53,212 bases of DNA. Source: Prevotella sp. (GTDB taxonomy: Bacteria; Bacteroidota; Bacteroidia; Bacteroidales; Bacteroidaceae). The stretch spans positions 1-53,212 of the forward strand of contig JAFPTC010000130.1 of assembly GCA_017400455.1 (NCBI GenBank), written 5' to 3'. The position numbers were made by a program, and so were the translations under genes. Positions 32,543 through 41,100 of the stretch are shown piece by piece. Numbering within the stretch: position 1 is the first letter of the stretch; each line of letters starts with the position of its first letter. Under the pieces are notes generated by a model, which saw nothing but the letters and a program-made list of their open reading frames with translations, had not been told where the DNA came from and did not search any database.

Positions 32543-34561
32543 ATGAAACTGAAACTTTTCGCAACTGCGCTGGCTTTTGCAGGTGCACTTTCCGTTCAGG
32601 CTCAGACCGTCATGAACGTGAACACGAAAAAACTGGGCGCAGCCGTATCGCCAACGATGTACGGTCTGTTCTTCGAGGACATTAACTTCGCTGCTGACGG
32701 CGGCCTCTATGGCGAGCTGGTGAAGAACCGCTCGTTCGAGTTTGCCCAGCCCTACATGGGATGGCGCGTCTTTGGCAATGTCGAGCTGCGTGCCGACGGC
32801 CCCTTCGAGCGCTGCCCCCACTATGTGGTGCTCAACAACCCCGGCCACCGCGAGCGTCGCACCGGCCTGGAGAACGAGGGCTACTTCGGCATTGGCGTTG
32901 AACAGGGCAAGGAATACCGCTTCAGCGTGTGGGCCAAGGCCCCTAAGGGCAACTCCCAGCTGCGTGTGCAGCTCATCAACGTGAGCACGATGGATGAGCA
33001 CCAGGAATTTGTCCAGCAGAAGCTCGACATCACCTCCTCCGAATGGAAAAAGTACGAGCTGGTCATCAAGTCGCCCCGCACCGAACCCAAGGCCCAGCTG
33101 CGCATCTTCCTCAGCAGCGGCAACCCCGCCTGCCTGGAACACATCTCGCTCTTCCCTGTCGATACCTATAAGGGTCGCAAGAACGGCCTGCGCAAGGACT
33201 TGGCCCAGGCGCTTGAGGACATCCATCCCGGCGTGTTCCGCTTCCCCGGCGGCTGCATCGTCGAGGGCACCACGCTCGACACCCGCTACCAGTGGAAGAA
33301 CACCATCGGCCCGGTGGAGAACCGTCCCACCAACCGCAACCGCTGGGAGGACACCTTCGACTACCGCTACTTTGCCGACTACTACCAGAGCTACGGCCTG
33401 GGCTTCTTTGAGTTCTTCCAGCTCTGCGAGGACATCGGTGCCGAGCCGCTGCCCGTGCTCAGCGTGGGCCTGGCCTGCCAGTTCCAGAACGGACTCGACG
33501 CCCATGCCCAGATGGACCAGCTGCAGCCCTTCATCGACGACTGCCTCGACCTCATTGAGTTTGCCAATGGTCCCGCCGACAGCGAGTGGGGCAAGAAGCG
33601 TGTCGAGATGGGCCATCCCGAGCCCTTCAACATGAAGTACATCGGCGTGGGCAACGAGCAGTGGGACACCCCCTACTTCGAGCGCCTGAAGCCCTTCGTC
33701 GAGGCCATCCGCGCCAAGTACCCCGACATCAAGATCATCGGCACCAGCGGCCCCGACAGCGAGGGCAAGATGTTTGAAAAGGGCTGGGAGGCCATGCGCG
33801 CCCAGAAGGCCGACCTGGTCGACGAGCACTTCTATCGTCCCGAGGCCTGGTTCCTGGCCACGCCCGAAGCCAAGGAGCGCTACGGCAACTGCGGTGCCAT
33901 GCGCTATGACAGCTATTCCCGCAAAGGCCCGAAGGTGTTTGCCGGCGAATATGCCTGCCACGGACGCGGCAAGAAGTGGAACCACTTCGAGACCTCGCTC
34001 TATGAGGCTGCCTTCATGACCGGCCTGGAGCGCAATGCCGACGTGGTCGAGATGGCCACTTATGCACCCCTCTTCGCCCATGTCGAGGGCTGGCAGTGGC
34101 GTCCCGACATGATTTGGTACGACAACCTCAAGATGTTCAAGTCCGTCAGCTACTACGTGCAGCAGCTCTATGCCATGAACAAGGGTACCAACGTGCTCAG
34201 CATCACCACTCCCGACGCCAAGAACAAGAAGGGTGTGCCCGTGGCTGGACTGGAAGGCCAGAACGGCCTCTTTGCCTCCTCCGTCTTTGACGCCACCACC
34301 GGCGAGGTGCTCATCAAGGTGGTCAACACCTCGAAGCAGCCCCAGGCCGTCACCATCAACCTGCAGGGCATGAAGGGCGAGCACACCGCTCAGACCCTGA
34401 CCCTGAGCCACAACGGTTCGATGGACGACGAGAACACCATCGCCGAGCCCGAGAAGATCACCCCGAAGCCCGGCACCGTGCAGCTGCAGGCCGACAAGAA
34501 GCAGGCTATCCTCAGCGACCAGCTGCCTGCCATGAGCTTCCGCCTGTACCGCGTGAAATAA
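32543..34561 (+). CDS. GH51 alpha-L-arabinofuranosidase, secreted
   Basis: 672 residues. The signal peptide ends at VQA/QT (about 20). An N-terminal strand region begins the barrel (YGLFFEDINFAADGGLYGELV), then a carbohydrate-binding module of CBM4-like type (about 85-205). FRFPGGCIVEG (232-242), acid/base E372 in GVGNEQWD, and nucleophile E469 in VFAGEYACHGRG mark clan GH-A/GH51. The C-terminal beta-domain follows. It releases L-arabinose from arabinan, arabinoxylan or similar polymers in the periplasm or outside. It is divergent from the receiver and cellobiose phosphorylase genes. Confidence 0.95.
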   Translation: MKLKLFATALAFAGALSVQAQTVMNVNTKKLGAAVSPTMYGLFFEDINFAADGGLYGELVKNRSFEFAQPYMGWRVFGNVELRADGPFERCPHYVVLNNPGHRERRTGLENEGYFGIGVEQGKEYRFSVWAKAPKGNSQLRVQLINVSTMDEHQEFVQQKLDITSSEWKKYELVIKSPRTEPKAQLRIFLSSGNPACLEHISLFPVDTYKGRKNGLRKDLAQALEDIHPGVFRFPGGCIVEGTTLDTRYQWKNTIGPVENRPTNRNRWEDTFDYRYFADYYQSYGLGFFEFFQLCEDIGAEPLPVLSVGLACQFQNGLDAHAQMDQLQPFIDDCLDLIEFANGPADSEWGKKRVEMGHPEPFNMKYIGVGNEQWDTPYFERLKPFVEAIRAKYPDIKIIGTSGPDSEGKMFEKGWEAMRAQKADLVDEHFYRPEAWFLATPEAKERYGNCGAMRYDSYSRKGPKVFAGEYACHGRGKKWNHFETSLYEAAFMTGLERNADVVEMATYAPLFAHVEGWQWRPDMIWYDNLKMFKSVSYYVQQLYAMNKGTNVLSITTPDAKNKKGVPVAGLEGQNGLFASSVFDATTGEVLIKVVNTSKQPQAVTINLQGMKGEHTAQTLTLSHNGSMDDENTIAEPEKITPKPGTVQLQADKKQAILSDQLPAMSFRLYRVK

Positions 34562-34592
34562 GGACAGACGCTTCTAAGCGCCAGGAAGAACG

Positions 34593-34654
34593 GCGCAAAA
34601 ACAATTTAGGAGGCTTCCAAAAAGTTTTTGGAGCCTCCTAAATTGTTTGCGCGC
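34593..34654. terminator. Long hairpin after GH51
   Basis: A 28-31 nt arm (34593-34623) pairs with 34625-34652 with only small bulges; the apex is AAAAAG/TTTTT. GGAGGCTTCC/GGAGCCTCC inside the stem resembles the GC-rich palindrome of the 43-bp repeat family. Confidence 0.75.
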
Positions 34655-34696
34655 TACTCGCTTTTGCAGATAAGTATAAGCCGTATCAGCGGGCTA

Positions 34697-35119
34697 TCAT
34701 TTACGTCCCTTTATGCTGATCTCAATATAATCCTTTTTCGCCATGCCGTTGTCGCTGAAGGTGATTTCATTGCTGGTGATGTTGCGACGAAGCCACGAAT
34801 CGGGATTGGCCTTTATTTTTTCGCTGATGTAAGAACGCGGATGGTTAATCCAATCCTTTGTGAAGTCGAGGAGCATATAGCATGGCATGTCGCCGGCACC
34901 TTCATAATAGTCGTGCGTCCAGTGCATGGCAATCACGCAGACGTGGAATTTGCCGCTGGGAACCTCTTTCGACACCAGCGATCTGCTCTCCAGCTTTTTC
35001 TCAGTCAGCCGTGACCATTTGAAATAGTCGGGGAACATGGTCGATTGCGATTCCTTCCCTTTCATGTAAGAGGAGAAGCGTGCGTAGTCCTTTTCGGGTA
35101 TGCACTTGATGTAGGGCAC
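34697..35119 (-). CDS. Hypothetical protein in the accessory patch
   Basis: 140 residues if the GTG at 35119 is used. No ATG lies closer to the promoter, and the minus-strand TATATTTG (35137-35144) is 17 nt upstream. The sequence is polar with several Trp and Tyr (PDYFKWSRLTEKK, HWTHDYYEGAGDMPCYMLLDF) and ends IEISIKGRK. It has no signal peptide and no recognised motif. AT content is higher than in the flanking housekeeping genes, as in the adjacent restriction system. I do not recognise it. Confidence 0.6.
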   Translation of the reverse strand: MPYIKCIPEKDYARFSSYMKGKESQSTMFPDYFKWSRLTEKKLESRSLVSKEVPSGKFHVCVIAMHWTHDYYEGAGDMPCYMLLDFTKDWINHPRSYISEKIKANPDSWLRRNITSNEITFSDNGMAKKDYIEISIKGRK

Positions 35120-35305
35120 CCAACGCTACTTCGATGCAAATATACGAATAGTTTTCCAATTATAGCGAATTTTGAACGAAAAAGTTCAAAAACACCACAA
35201 AGTGGGGCCCGAGTTGCGCCGCACTTTGGTTCTTTCGGGCCTATCCGTTATTTCTCTTTGCATAGTAGGGGCGAGTAAATAAATGGGCGGCTTCGCAGAA
35301 ATATC

Positions 35306-35315
35306 CTCACGTGAG
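35306..35315. repeat. Single degenerate CTCACGTGAG copy
   Basis: CTCACGTGAG preceded by GGCGGCTTCGCAGAAATAT, similar to the 43-bp repeat unit. It lies upstream of the methyltransferase promoter at the left border of the restriction-modification patch. Confidence 0.55.
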
Positions 35316-35429
35316 TTTTATGTGTAAACTCGTTATATTGTTCAGATGGGCTTTAGGTAAAATCGGGCTGGGAAAAGTTAAAAAAATAATAAACTACAGA
35401 ATTCTTATCCTGTTTATCCCTTTTTGTTG

Positions 35430-35437
35430 TAATTTTG
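35430..35437 (+). promoter_or_regulatory. -7 element next to the methyltransferase start
   Basis: TAATTTTG ends 5 nt before the ATG at 35443, giving a probably leaderless message. It rules out the longer frame starting at 35311. Confidence 0.65.
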
Positions 35438-35442
35438 CAGTC

Positions 35443-36282
35443 ATGTTCGACAAAATAAAAGAAGTTTTGGGTGTTCCGTTTTATGAATGTAAGTACGGGA
35501 TGATTTACAATATGGATTGTGCAAAAGCACTTTCTTTGTTGACCGATGCTTTTTTCTCTTCCACCATCACCAGTCCACCTTACAATATAGGAAAATCATA
35601 CGAGGACGTAATGCCGCTTACTGAATATATCAGTTGGCTTGAGGGCATTTCTGAGAATATTTTCAGGCTTACGAAACCTGATGGAAGTTTCTTGTTAAAT
35701 GTCGGCTATCTCTCTGTTCCGGAAAAGGGACGGGCTGTTCCTATTTCGTACCTGTTGTGGGACAAGTCTCCGTTCTTCCTCAATCAGGAAATTGTTTGGC
35801 ATTATGGAGCAGGTGTGTCCGCAAAGAAGTATCTTTCACCACGCAATGAAAAAATACTGTGGTATGTGAAGGATAAAGATAATTACACGTTTAATCTTGA
35901 TGCCATCAGAGATCCCGATGTGAAATACCCAAATCAAAAAAAGAATGGAAAACTTCGGTGTAACACTATTGGCAAGAATCCTTCCGACGTGTGGGACATA
36001 GCAAAGGTCACATCGGGAAAAGATCGTTCTTCCGTGGAACGAACGGCTCATCCCGCCCAATTTCCTGAGGACTTGATAAAACGTTTGATGCTGGGCTTTA
36101 CCAATTCAGAAGACTTAATACTGGAACCTTTCTTGGGCAGTGGTACGGTAGGGGCTGTGGCTGTAGAACTCAATAGGCGTTTCCTTGGCTTTGAGATTGA
36201 TAAGTCTTTCTGCGAAATTGCAAAGAAACGCATCTTCCATAAAATTCAAGAAAAAGAGTCAATGCTCGCCTTTGGGGAATAG
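35443..36282 (+). CDS. Type II DNA methyltransferase (beta class, N4-cytosine or N6-adenine)
   Basis: 279 residues from the ATG at 35443. Catalytic motif IV TSPPYN (43-48) precedes the SAM-binding motif I EPFLGSGT (228-235), the beta-class order. HPAQFPEDLIKRL (203-215) fits the motif X region. It methylates the recognition site of the restriction enzyme encoded head-on at 36302-36910; m4C would match the ScaI prototype, but SPPY also occurs in m6A enzymes. GC content is far below the average of the window, suggesting horizontal acquisition. It shares a terminator with the endonuclease gene. Confidence 0.92.
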   Translation: MFDKIKEVLGVPFYECKYGMIYNMDCAKALSLLTDAFFSSTITSPPYNIGKSYEDVMPLTEYISWLEGISENIFRLTKPDGSFLLNVGYLSVPEKGRAVPISYLLWDKSPFFLNQEIVWHYGAGVSAKKYLSPRNEKILWYVKDKDNYTFNLDAIRDPDVKYPNQKKNGKLRCNTIGKNPSDVWDIAKVTSGKDRSSVERTAHPAQFPEDLIKRLMLGFTNSEDLILEPFLGSGTVGAVAVELNRRFLGFEIDKSFCEIAKKRIFHKIQEKESMLAFGE

Positions 36283-36292
36283 AAAACGTTTT

Positions 36293-36325
36293 TCGGGCAC
36301 TTCACCTTGAAGTGCCCGACTTTTT
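36293..36325. terminator. Bidirectional terminator between methyltransferase and endonuclease
   Basis: TCGGGCACTTCA (36293-36304) pairs perfectly with TGAAGTGCCCGA (36308-36319), followed by CTTTTT. The stop codon of the opposing endonuclease gene (36302-36304) lies inside the stem. Confidence 0.8.
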
Positions 36326-36910
36326 ATCTGCTTGGTAAAGTGTAATCAGCTTTTTTTCGTAGGCCTGTGGCGACAGATGGGCCTGTTGGCCCGTGCTTGC
36401 TTTCTGTGCAATCCAATCTCTGTGCTCCAAATAACCGAATCGGATAAGTGTTATCTTGGGCTTCTTGTTTTGCTTTGAGAATTTTTCAAAGTTAATAGCT
36501 AAGTAATAGCCATTCTTATCTTTTGCCTCACTATCGGATGATGGCTGGGCATAACTCCGATTGGCAAATATCTTATTCTTATTAGATGAGGCCTTAATCT
36601 CTATGCCCATGGCAGGATTCTGTATATGATGGATGTCCTTTTCACTTTTCGCCTCTCCAACTTTGTAGATTTCGGGGTACTTCAGTGACAGATTGTGGGC
36701 TACTAATTCGTGCAAAAAGAAACTCATTATCTGAGGCGATGGGAATATTTCTTTGCCAATGGAAAAGGATCCTATTTTTGAATTAAAAATATCTTCCCAT
36801 GATTGCATCACAGTTTCAACAATCTCCTTCTTCAGTGGATGCTTGTTGATGAGTTTTGTAGTTAGGGCCAGCCATTTTTCTTCTGGTACTCCTTCGTAAG
36901 GTGATTTCAT
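36302..36910 (-). CDS. Type II restriction endonuclease, ScaI-like
   Basis: 202 residues. The start SPYEGVPEEKWLALTTKLINKHPL and FPSPQIMSFFLHELVAHNL (56-74) recall the ScaI endonuclease family. A PD-(D/E)xK-type centre can be placed at D92 in EKDIHHI and E104-x-K106 in GIEIKASS, followed by FANRSYAQP. ScaI cuts AGTACT. The family call is from remembered patterns, so the specificity is tentative. It overlaps the controller gene by 4 bp (ATGA type), forming a C-R operon that converges on the methyltransferase. Low GC. Confidence 0.8.
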   Translation of the reverse strand: MKSPYEGVPEEKWLALTTKLINKHPLKKEIVETVMQSWEDIFNSKIGSFSIGKEIFPSPQIMSFFLHELVAHNLSLKYPEIYKVGEAKSEKDIHHIQNPAMGIEIKASSNKNKIFANRSYAQPSSDSEAKDKNGYYLAINFEKFSKQNKKPKITLIRFGYLEHRDWIAQKASTGQQAHLSPQAYEKKLITLYQADKKSGTSR

Positions 36911-37152
36911 TTTGTTATTCTTTCTTCAAATTTGTTGATGATGTCAATTAAAGATATGCCTAAGGCTGTGCAAATCTGCCTCAATTCAATCAGGTCAAGC
37001 CGTCTCTCGCACGTCTCTATCTTACTGATAATTGCTTGTTGAACAGATAGCATAGAGGCTAATTGCTCCTGCGTAATCTGACGTGATTCGCGTTCTTGGC
37101 GTATGATACCAATCAAAATACGATATTGCTTGTTGTAAATACTCTTTTCCAT
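36907..37152 (-). CDS. XRE-type controller protein of the restriction system
   Basis: 81 residues from the ATG at 37152. A helix-turn-helix covers about 24-45 (QITQEQLASMLSVQQAIISKIE), with a dimerisation tail LRQICTALGISLIDIINKF. Size and position match C proteins, which delay and then boost endonuclease expression after entry into a new host. The promoter TACTTTTG (minus strand, 37161-37168) ends 8 nt before the ATG, so the message is nearly leaderless. A palindrome TACATGTA overlaps the promoter. Confidence 0.88.
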   Translation of the reverse strand: MEKSIYNKQYRILIGIIRQERESRQITQEQLASMLSVQQAIISKIETCERRLDLIELRQICTALGISLIDIINKFEERITK

Positions 37153-37160
37153 AATTGATA

Positions 37161-37174
37161 CAAAAGTACATGTA
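37161..37174 (-). promoter_or_regulatory. C-R operon promoter with TACATGTA palindrome
   Basis: The minus strand reads TACTTTTG at 37161-37168. TACATGTA (37167-37174) overlaps its upstream edge by 2 bp, where a controller protein could bind and repress or activate. Confidence 0.5.
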
Positions 37175-37289
37175 ATAATGCGATATACCAAAATAGAATA
37201 TTCCTATGGTTTTTTTTGTCAATTTCCGCGCTTGGGATGTAAATAATGAACATTCTGATGGGGCCCGATGGTTTTTTTGTTCCAAATGC

Positions 37290-37320
37290 TTGCTGTTTAG
37301 GCTGTTATTTGCTATCTTTG
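37290..37320 (+). promoter_or_regulatory. Promoter of the lipoprotein gene
   Basis: TTG (37290-37292), 20 nt, TATCTTTG (37313-37320). The likely ATG is 78 nt downstream at 37399; frames starting before the promoter are unlikely. Confidence 0.6.
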
Positions 37321-37398
37321 CACCAAGAAAACATAATGGAAAATGGCTATATAGGCTTATTAATCAACCCAAAACATTCACCTTTCAACAAAAAGCTT

Positions 37399-37971
37399 AT
37401 GAAAAAAACTTATCAGGCACTGATGTGCATGGCGGGCCTCGCGATAGTGGTGGCCTGCGGCGGGAATGGAAGCAAAAACGCAGCTCCAGAAGAAGCCGCT
37501 GCACCGGCGGCACAGACCACTGAGGCCGCTGCCCCAGAGACACCAGCCCCTGAGACACCAGCCAGCAGCGGGGCTATGACCGTAGACGAGTTCTCGGCCC
37601 AGCTGCAGGAGTTTTGCGGCGTGGCACCCATCATCAGCGACAAAATGACGAAGATTCTGGTGCGCAAGGATGCCGAGAACGACTTCTTTATCGGCTCGCC
37701 CGTGACTGATGACATCGACGGCGAGAGCGTGCAGCGCGACTATTTCAATGCCTTTGCCAAGGTGGCCGACGGCAACAGCATCTACGGCTTCCACATGGAC
37801 CAGTCGCGAGGCACAGATGCCTTTAAGAACTACGACGACTATGTGAAGTTCATCAAAGCCAACGGCGACTACAACAAGGCCACCTATGGCTTCGACTACA
37901 AGGGCAAGCCCGTCAGTGTCTATTGTTCAGTATCCTTTGGCGATTTCGGATTACGCGTCAAGGGCGAGTAA
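37399..37971 (+). CDS. Lipoprotein with Ala/Pro/Glu linker, unknown
   Basis: 190 residues from the ATG at 37399, where MKKTYQALMCMAGLAIVVACGG gives a lipoprotein signal with Cys at about 20. A low-complexity linker (AAPEEAAAPAAQTTEAAAPETPAPETPASSG, about 27-58) leads to a compact domain of about 130 residues with EFSAQLQEFCGVAPIISDKM, YDDYVKFIKANGDY and VSVYCSVSFGDFGLRVKGE. Two cysteines in the domain could form a disulfide. No family recognised. It is followed by the three-unit repeat array. Confidence 0.8.
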   Translation: MKKTYQALMCMAGLAIVVACGGNGSKNAAPEEAAAPAAQTTEAAAPETPAPETPASSGAMTVDEFSAQLQEFCGVAPIISDKMTKILVRKDAENDFFIGSPVTDDIDGESVQRDYFNAFAKVADGNSIYGFHMDQSRGTDAFKNYDDYVKFIKANGDYNKATYGFDYKGKPVSVYCSVSFGDFGLRVKGE

Positions 37972-37982
37972 ATTCATGGGGG

Positions 37983-38118
37983 TGGCGCCCCATGAAAATT
38001 TCTCACGTGAGATTTTTTTCTGGGAGGCCTTCCCGTGAAAATTTCTCACGTGAGATTTTTTTCTGGGAAGGCTCCGCGTGAAAATTTCTCACGTGAGAAA
38101 TTTTCACGCGGAGCCTCG
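37983..38118. repeat. 43-bp alternating-palindrome array, 3 units
   Basis: TCTCACGTGAGA cores at 38001-38012, 38044-38055 and 38087-38098 are spaced exactly 43 bp. GGGAGGCCTTCCC and GGGAAGGCTCC lie between, and GCGGAGCCTCGC follows. The array sits between convergent genes. Confidence 0.88.
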
Positions 38119-38185
38119 CTTTTGTTTTTCCAGCTGTTTGTTGTTGAAAAAGGGGGCCTGAAATGTTGCTTTTCGGTCCGCTTGC

Positions 38186-41100
38186 TTATTCTTTGGCAGG
38201 CGGCAGCACTTCGAGCATGTAGATGGCGTCGAGGCTCCACAGGGCGGCATCGTTGGTGCTCAGCCCGTGCCACTCGTCGATGGGGGCGGGCACCAGCGGG
38301 GGTTTTACGCGCTCGATGCGCAGGCTGGGGGCCGCTTCGTGCTCGATGCGTCCCCACAGGTCGGCCCAGGCCTCGGCGGCCAGCTGGGGCGAGTGCGTCT
38401 GCCAGGCGGCGTAGGCCTGCAGGCGGCGCACGGGGAAGTTGTTGCGGCTCACCTGGCGCGCCATCTGCTTGTAGCGCAGGGCATGGTCCAGCCAGATATC
38501 TTTGAATGAGTAATTAGTAATTGGTAATGAGTAATTATGATTAGTTTTGCTAATGGGTTTTTTTTGAGCGGGGCCGCGCTCATTACTAATTCTTAATTGC
38601 TCATTACTCATTCCTAATTGCTCATTACTCATTACATCCAGCAGCTCGTTCATCACCTCAAAGCCGCCCATGATGGTGGCCAGGTGGTTGGTGTTCTTCC
38701 GCTCCTTTGGCCCCTCATAGCTGATGCGGCCCGTGGCGGGGTCGTAGCCCAGCGCTTTGTTACCGGTGAAGAAACCGTCGTCCAAGGCGGCTATGCTCTG
38801 CAGACCGGCGAGGATTTTTTCGCGATACTTCGCGTTGCCCGTTCGCTCCCACTCCGTGAACCAGTTGCCGGCGTAGGCCAGCCAGTCGGGGCCTAAGCGC
38901 AGTCGTGCAGGCGCCGTGGATGGGAATTTCTCGCGAGGCTCGGCCAGTCGCATGGGGTCCAGGTGTAGCAGCAGCGTGTCGGCGTCGGTCTGCGCGTGCA
39001 TCAGGTCGCCCGTGCGCTCGTCGCCGCCGGTGAGATAGTAGTAGAACCGTAGGAAGGCCGACTGCGATATGCGGGCCTCCTTGGCGCCGCAGCCCCAGTG
39101 GCTCACGTTGTGGCGCGAGCCCAAGGGCGCCAGCGGCCCCAGGTGATAGGTGTCCACCTCGCTGTTGTGGCGCGTCATGGCCTCGGCCATCAGCCACACG
39201 TCGTGGCGGCCGCTGCGCAGGAAGGAGTACCAGAGCCACATGGGCGTGCCCAGCTCGGTGTTGTCCCAGGCAAAGCCGCCCACGTCGTAACGCCACGAGT
39301 GGCGTTCGGCATCGTAGGCGTGCATCATGTCGCCGTAGTTCCAGAAGCCATACCACTTGTGTTCTTCAATGGCCTGGCGGTAAAAGTCGAGATACTGCGT
39401 GAGCCGCTGCTCCACGGGACCTTCCGTAGGCAGGCTCCACACGCCGAAGGCCTTCTTCTGGTGCAGATACTGGGGTGTGGGCAGCGGGCGCGGATCGGCA
39501 GCCAGCTGCTGGGCCTGACGGCTGATGGCGGCGCGACCGGGATAGCCTGGCTGGGGGTCGAGCCAGATGGTGGTGGTGCGCCCGATGCCGTAGGGGGTGG
39601 ACAGGCCGGGCTGCACGTCTTCATAGCTGGCCAGCAGGTCGTGGGCAATGGTGTCGTAGTGGCACAGGTTCATTGGCTCAGCCTCGGGGCTCCACAGGTA
39701 CATGGTCAGCTGGGCCTCGTCCGAACGGGCGCGGTCCACCTGAATGGTCGATGGATAGCTCTGCCAGAAGTCCTGCATGTAGACGCCCAGGCCGCCCTTC
39801 ACGTCGCCCACGAAGGCATAGCCCGGCGCACGCTGGCCGGTGAAGGTGCCTATCCAGGGGGTGGAGTGGGTGGTGGTGGCGCGCTTGCGAATGGAAAAGC
39901 TGTTGTCGGTGAGCTGCGACAGGCGGTAGCCGTCCCAGGCGGCCCAGTGGTCGATGAGCTGGCGGTCGGTGGCATTCATCTCGCGGTAGGGGGCAATGCG
40001 CTTGCCCTGCTCCTGCCACTGCTGCGCACGGGGAATGGTCATGGGCCGACGGCCGTCGAGGGGCTGCACGGACTCGGCCCAGACGCCGCCCTGGTCGGTG
40101 GCAAAGGCAATGTGGCGGTTGTATGGCTCCAAGCGCATGGGCACGCCAAAGCGGATGCCCAGCGAGGTAATCATGTCGCGCTGCTCGTCGCCATCGTAGA
40201 TGAAGGTGTGTACCAGCTTGATGTTCCGGCTGCTCTTGTACAGGTAGAGGCGCACGGTGAAGGGCAGCCAGGAACGGCGCTCGGAGTGGTGCTTGCCGTT
40301 GATGCGGATGACGGCCAGCTCGTTGCCGCTGCGCTCCAGGCAGACGCTGTCTACCTGGCTGACGAAGTGGTCATTTTCCGTGGTGGCCACCAGTTGGGCG
40401 GCTCCGGCCACGCGGCCTGCGGTCATCACAATGCTGTCGATGAGGCAGGTGCCTTGCTTGGGAATGTAGGTAACGATGCCATCGCCCACGATGAACTGCT
40501 TTTCCGTCTCGGTGACGAAGGGCGCCGCCTTGGGCTTCTTGGCCGATTGTATCACCTGCACCTCCTTGCCAATGGGCAAGGTGGCGGCCATGCCGGCCCA
40601 TTTCACCGACCCGTCGGGCCAGCGGGCGTTGACCCAGGCGTCGGTAGAGGACTCGCCAGCGAGCGTCAGCCGCGACACATCCCGCAGCTCGCCAGGCGCA
40701 AAGGGAACGCCGAAGGTGACGGGGTGGGTGTAGATGGAAACGGTGTCGGCCCCTATCCAGCGCAGGGGGATGCCCGAAAGAAGGGAAGGCTGGCTCAGGC
40801 GATAATGGCGAAAGCCGGTGATGCGTGTGCGCGAGAGGGTGGTGCGGAAGCCAAACCATCCCTCGGTCAGGGGCGCGGGGTCGAGGTAGCTGACGATGAG
40901 CTCGCCGTCGATCCACATCTGCGTGCGGCCGCCGCTGGTCTGTAGCTTCACGTGGTACCAGTGGTTGGGGCGTAGCAGGTGGGCTGAGTCGGTGAACTCA
41001 ATGAGAACGGGCGGGCGCAGGAAGGCGGTGTCCGACGGGGCGGCATCTGGCGCGGCGGTGCCGGTGTAGCGGCGGAAGCGCGTGGTGGAGTTGTAGTTGC

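Noticed and set aside
32525-34411. Long minus-strand frame opposite the GH51 gene
   Set aside because: Shadow of a gene with clear catalytic motifs and signal peptide on the plus strand.
35311-35442. 44-residue N-terminal extension of the methyltransferase
   Set aside because: The extension includes the promoter TAATTTTG and has no family similarity; the ATG at 35443 starts the conserved part.
38035-38505. Plus-strand open frame after the third repeat array
   Set aside because: Its first part is repeat and the rest is the complement of the lyase C-terminus.
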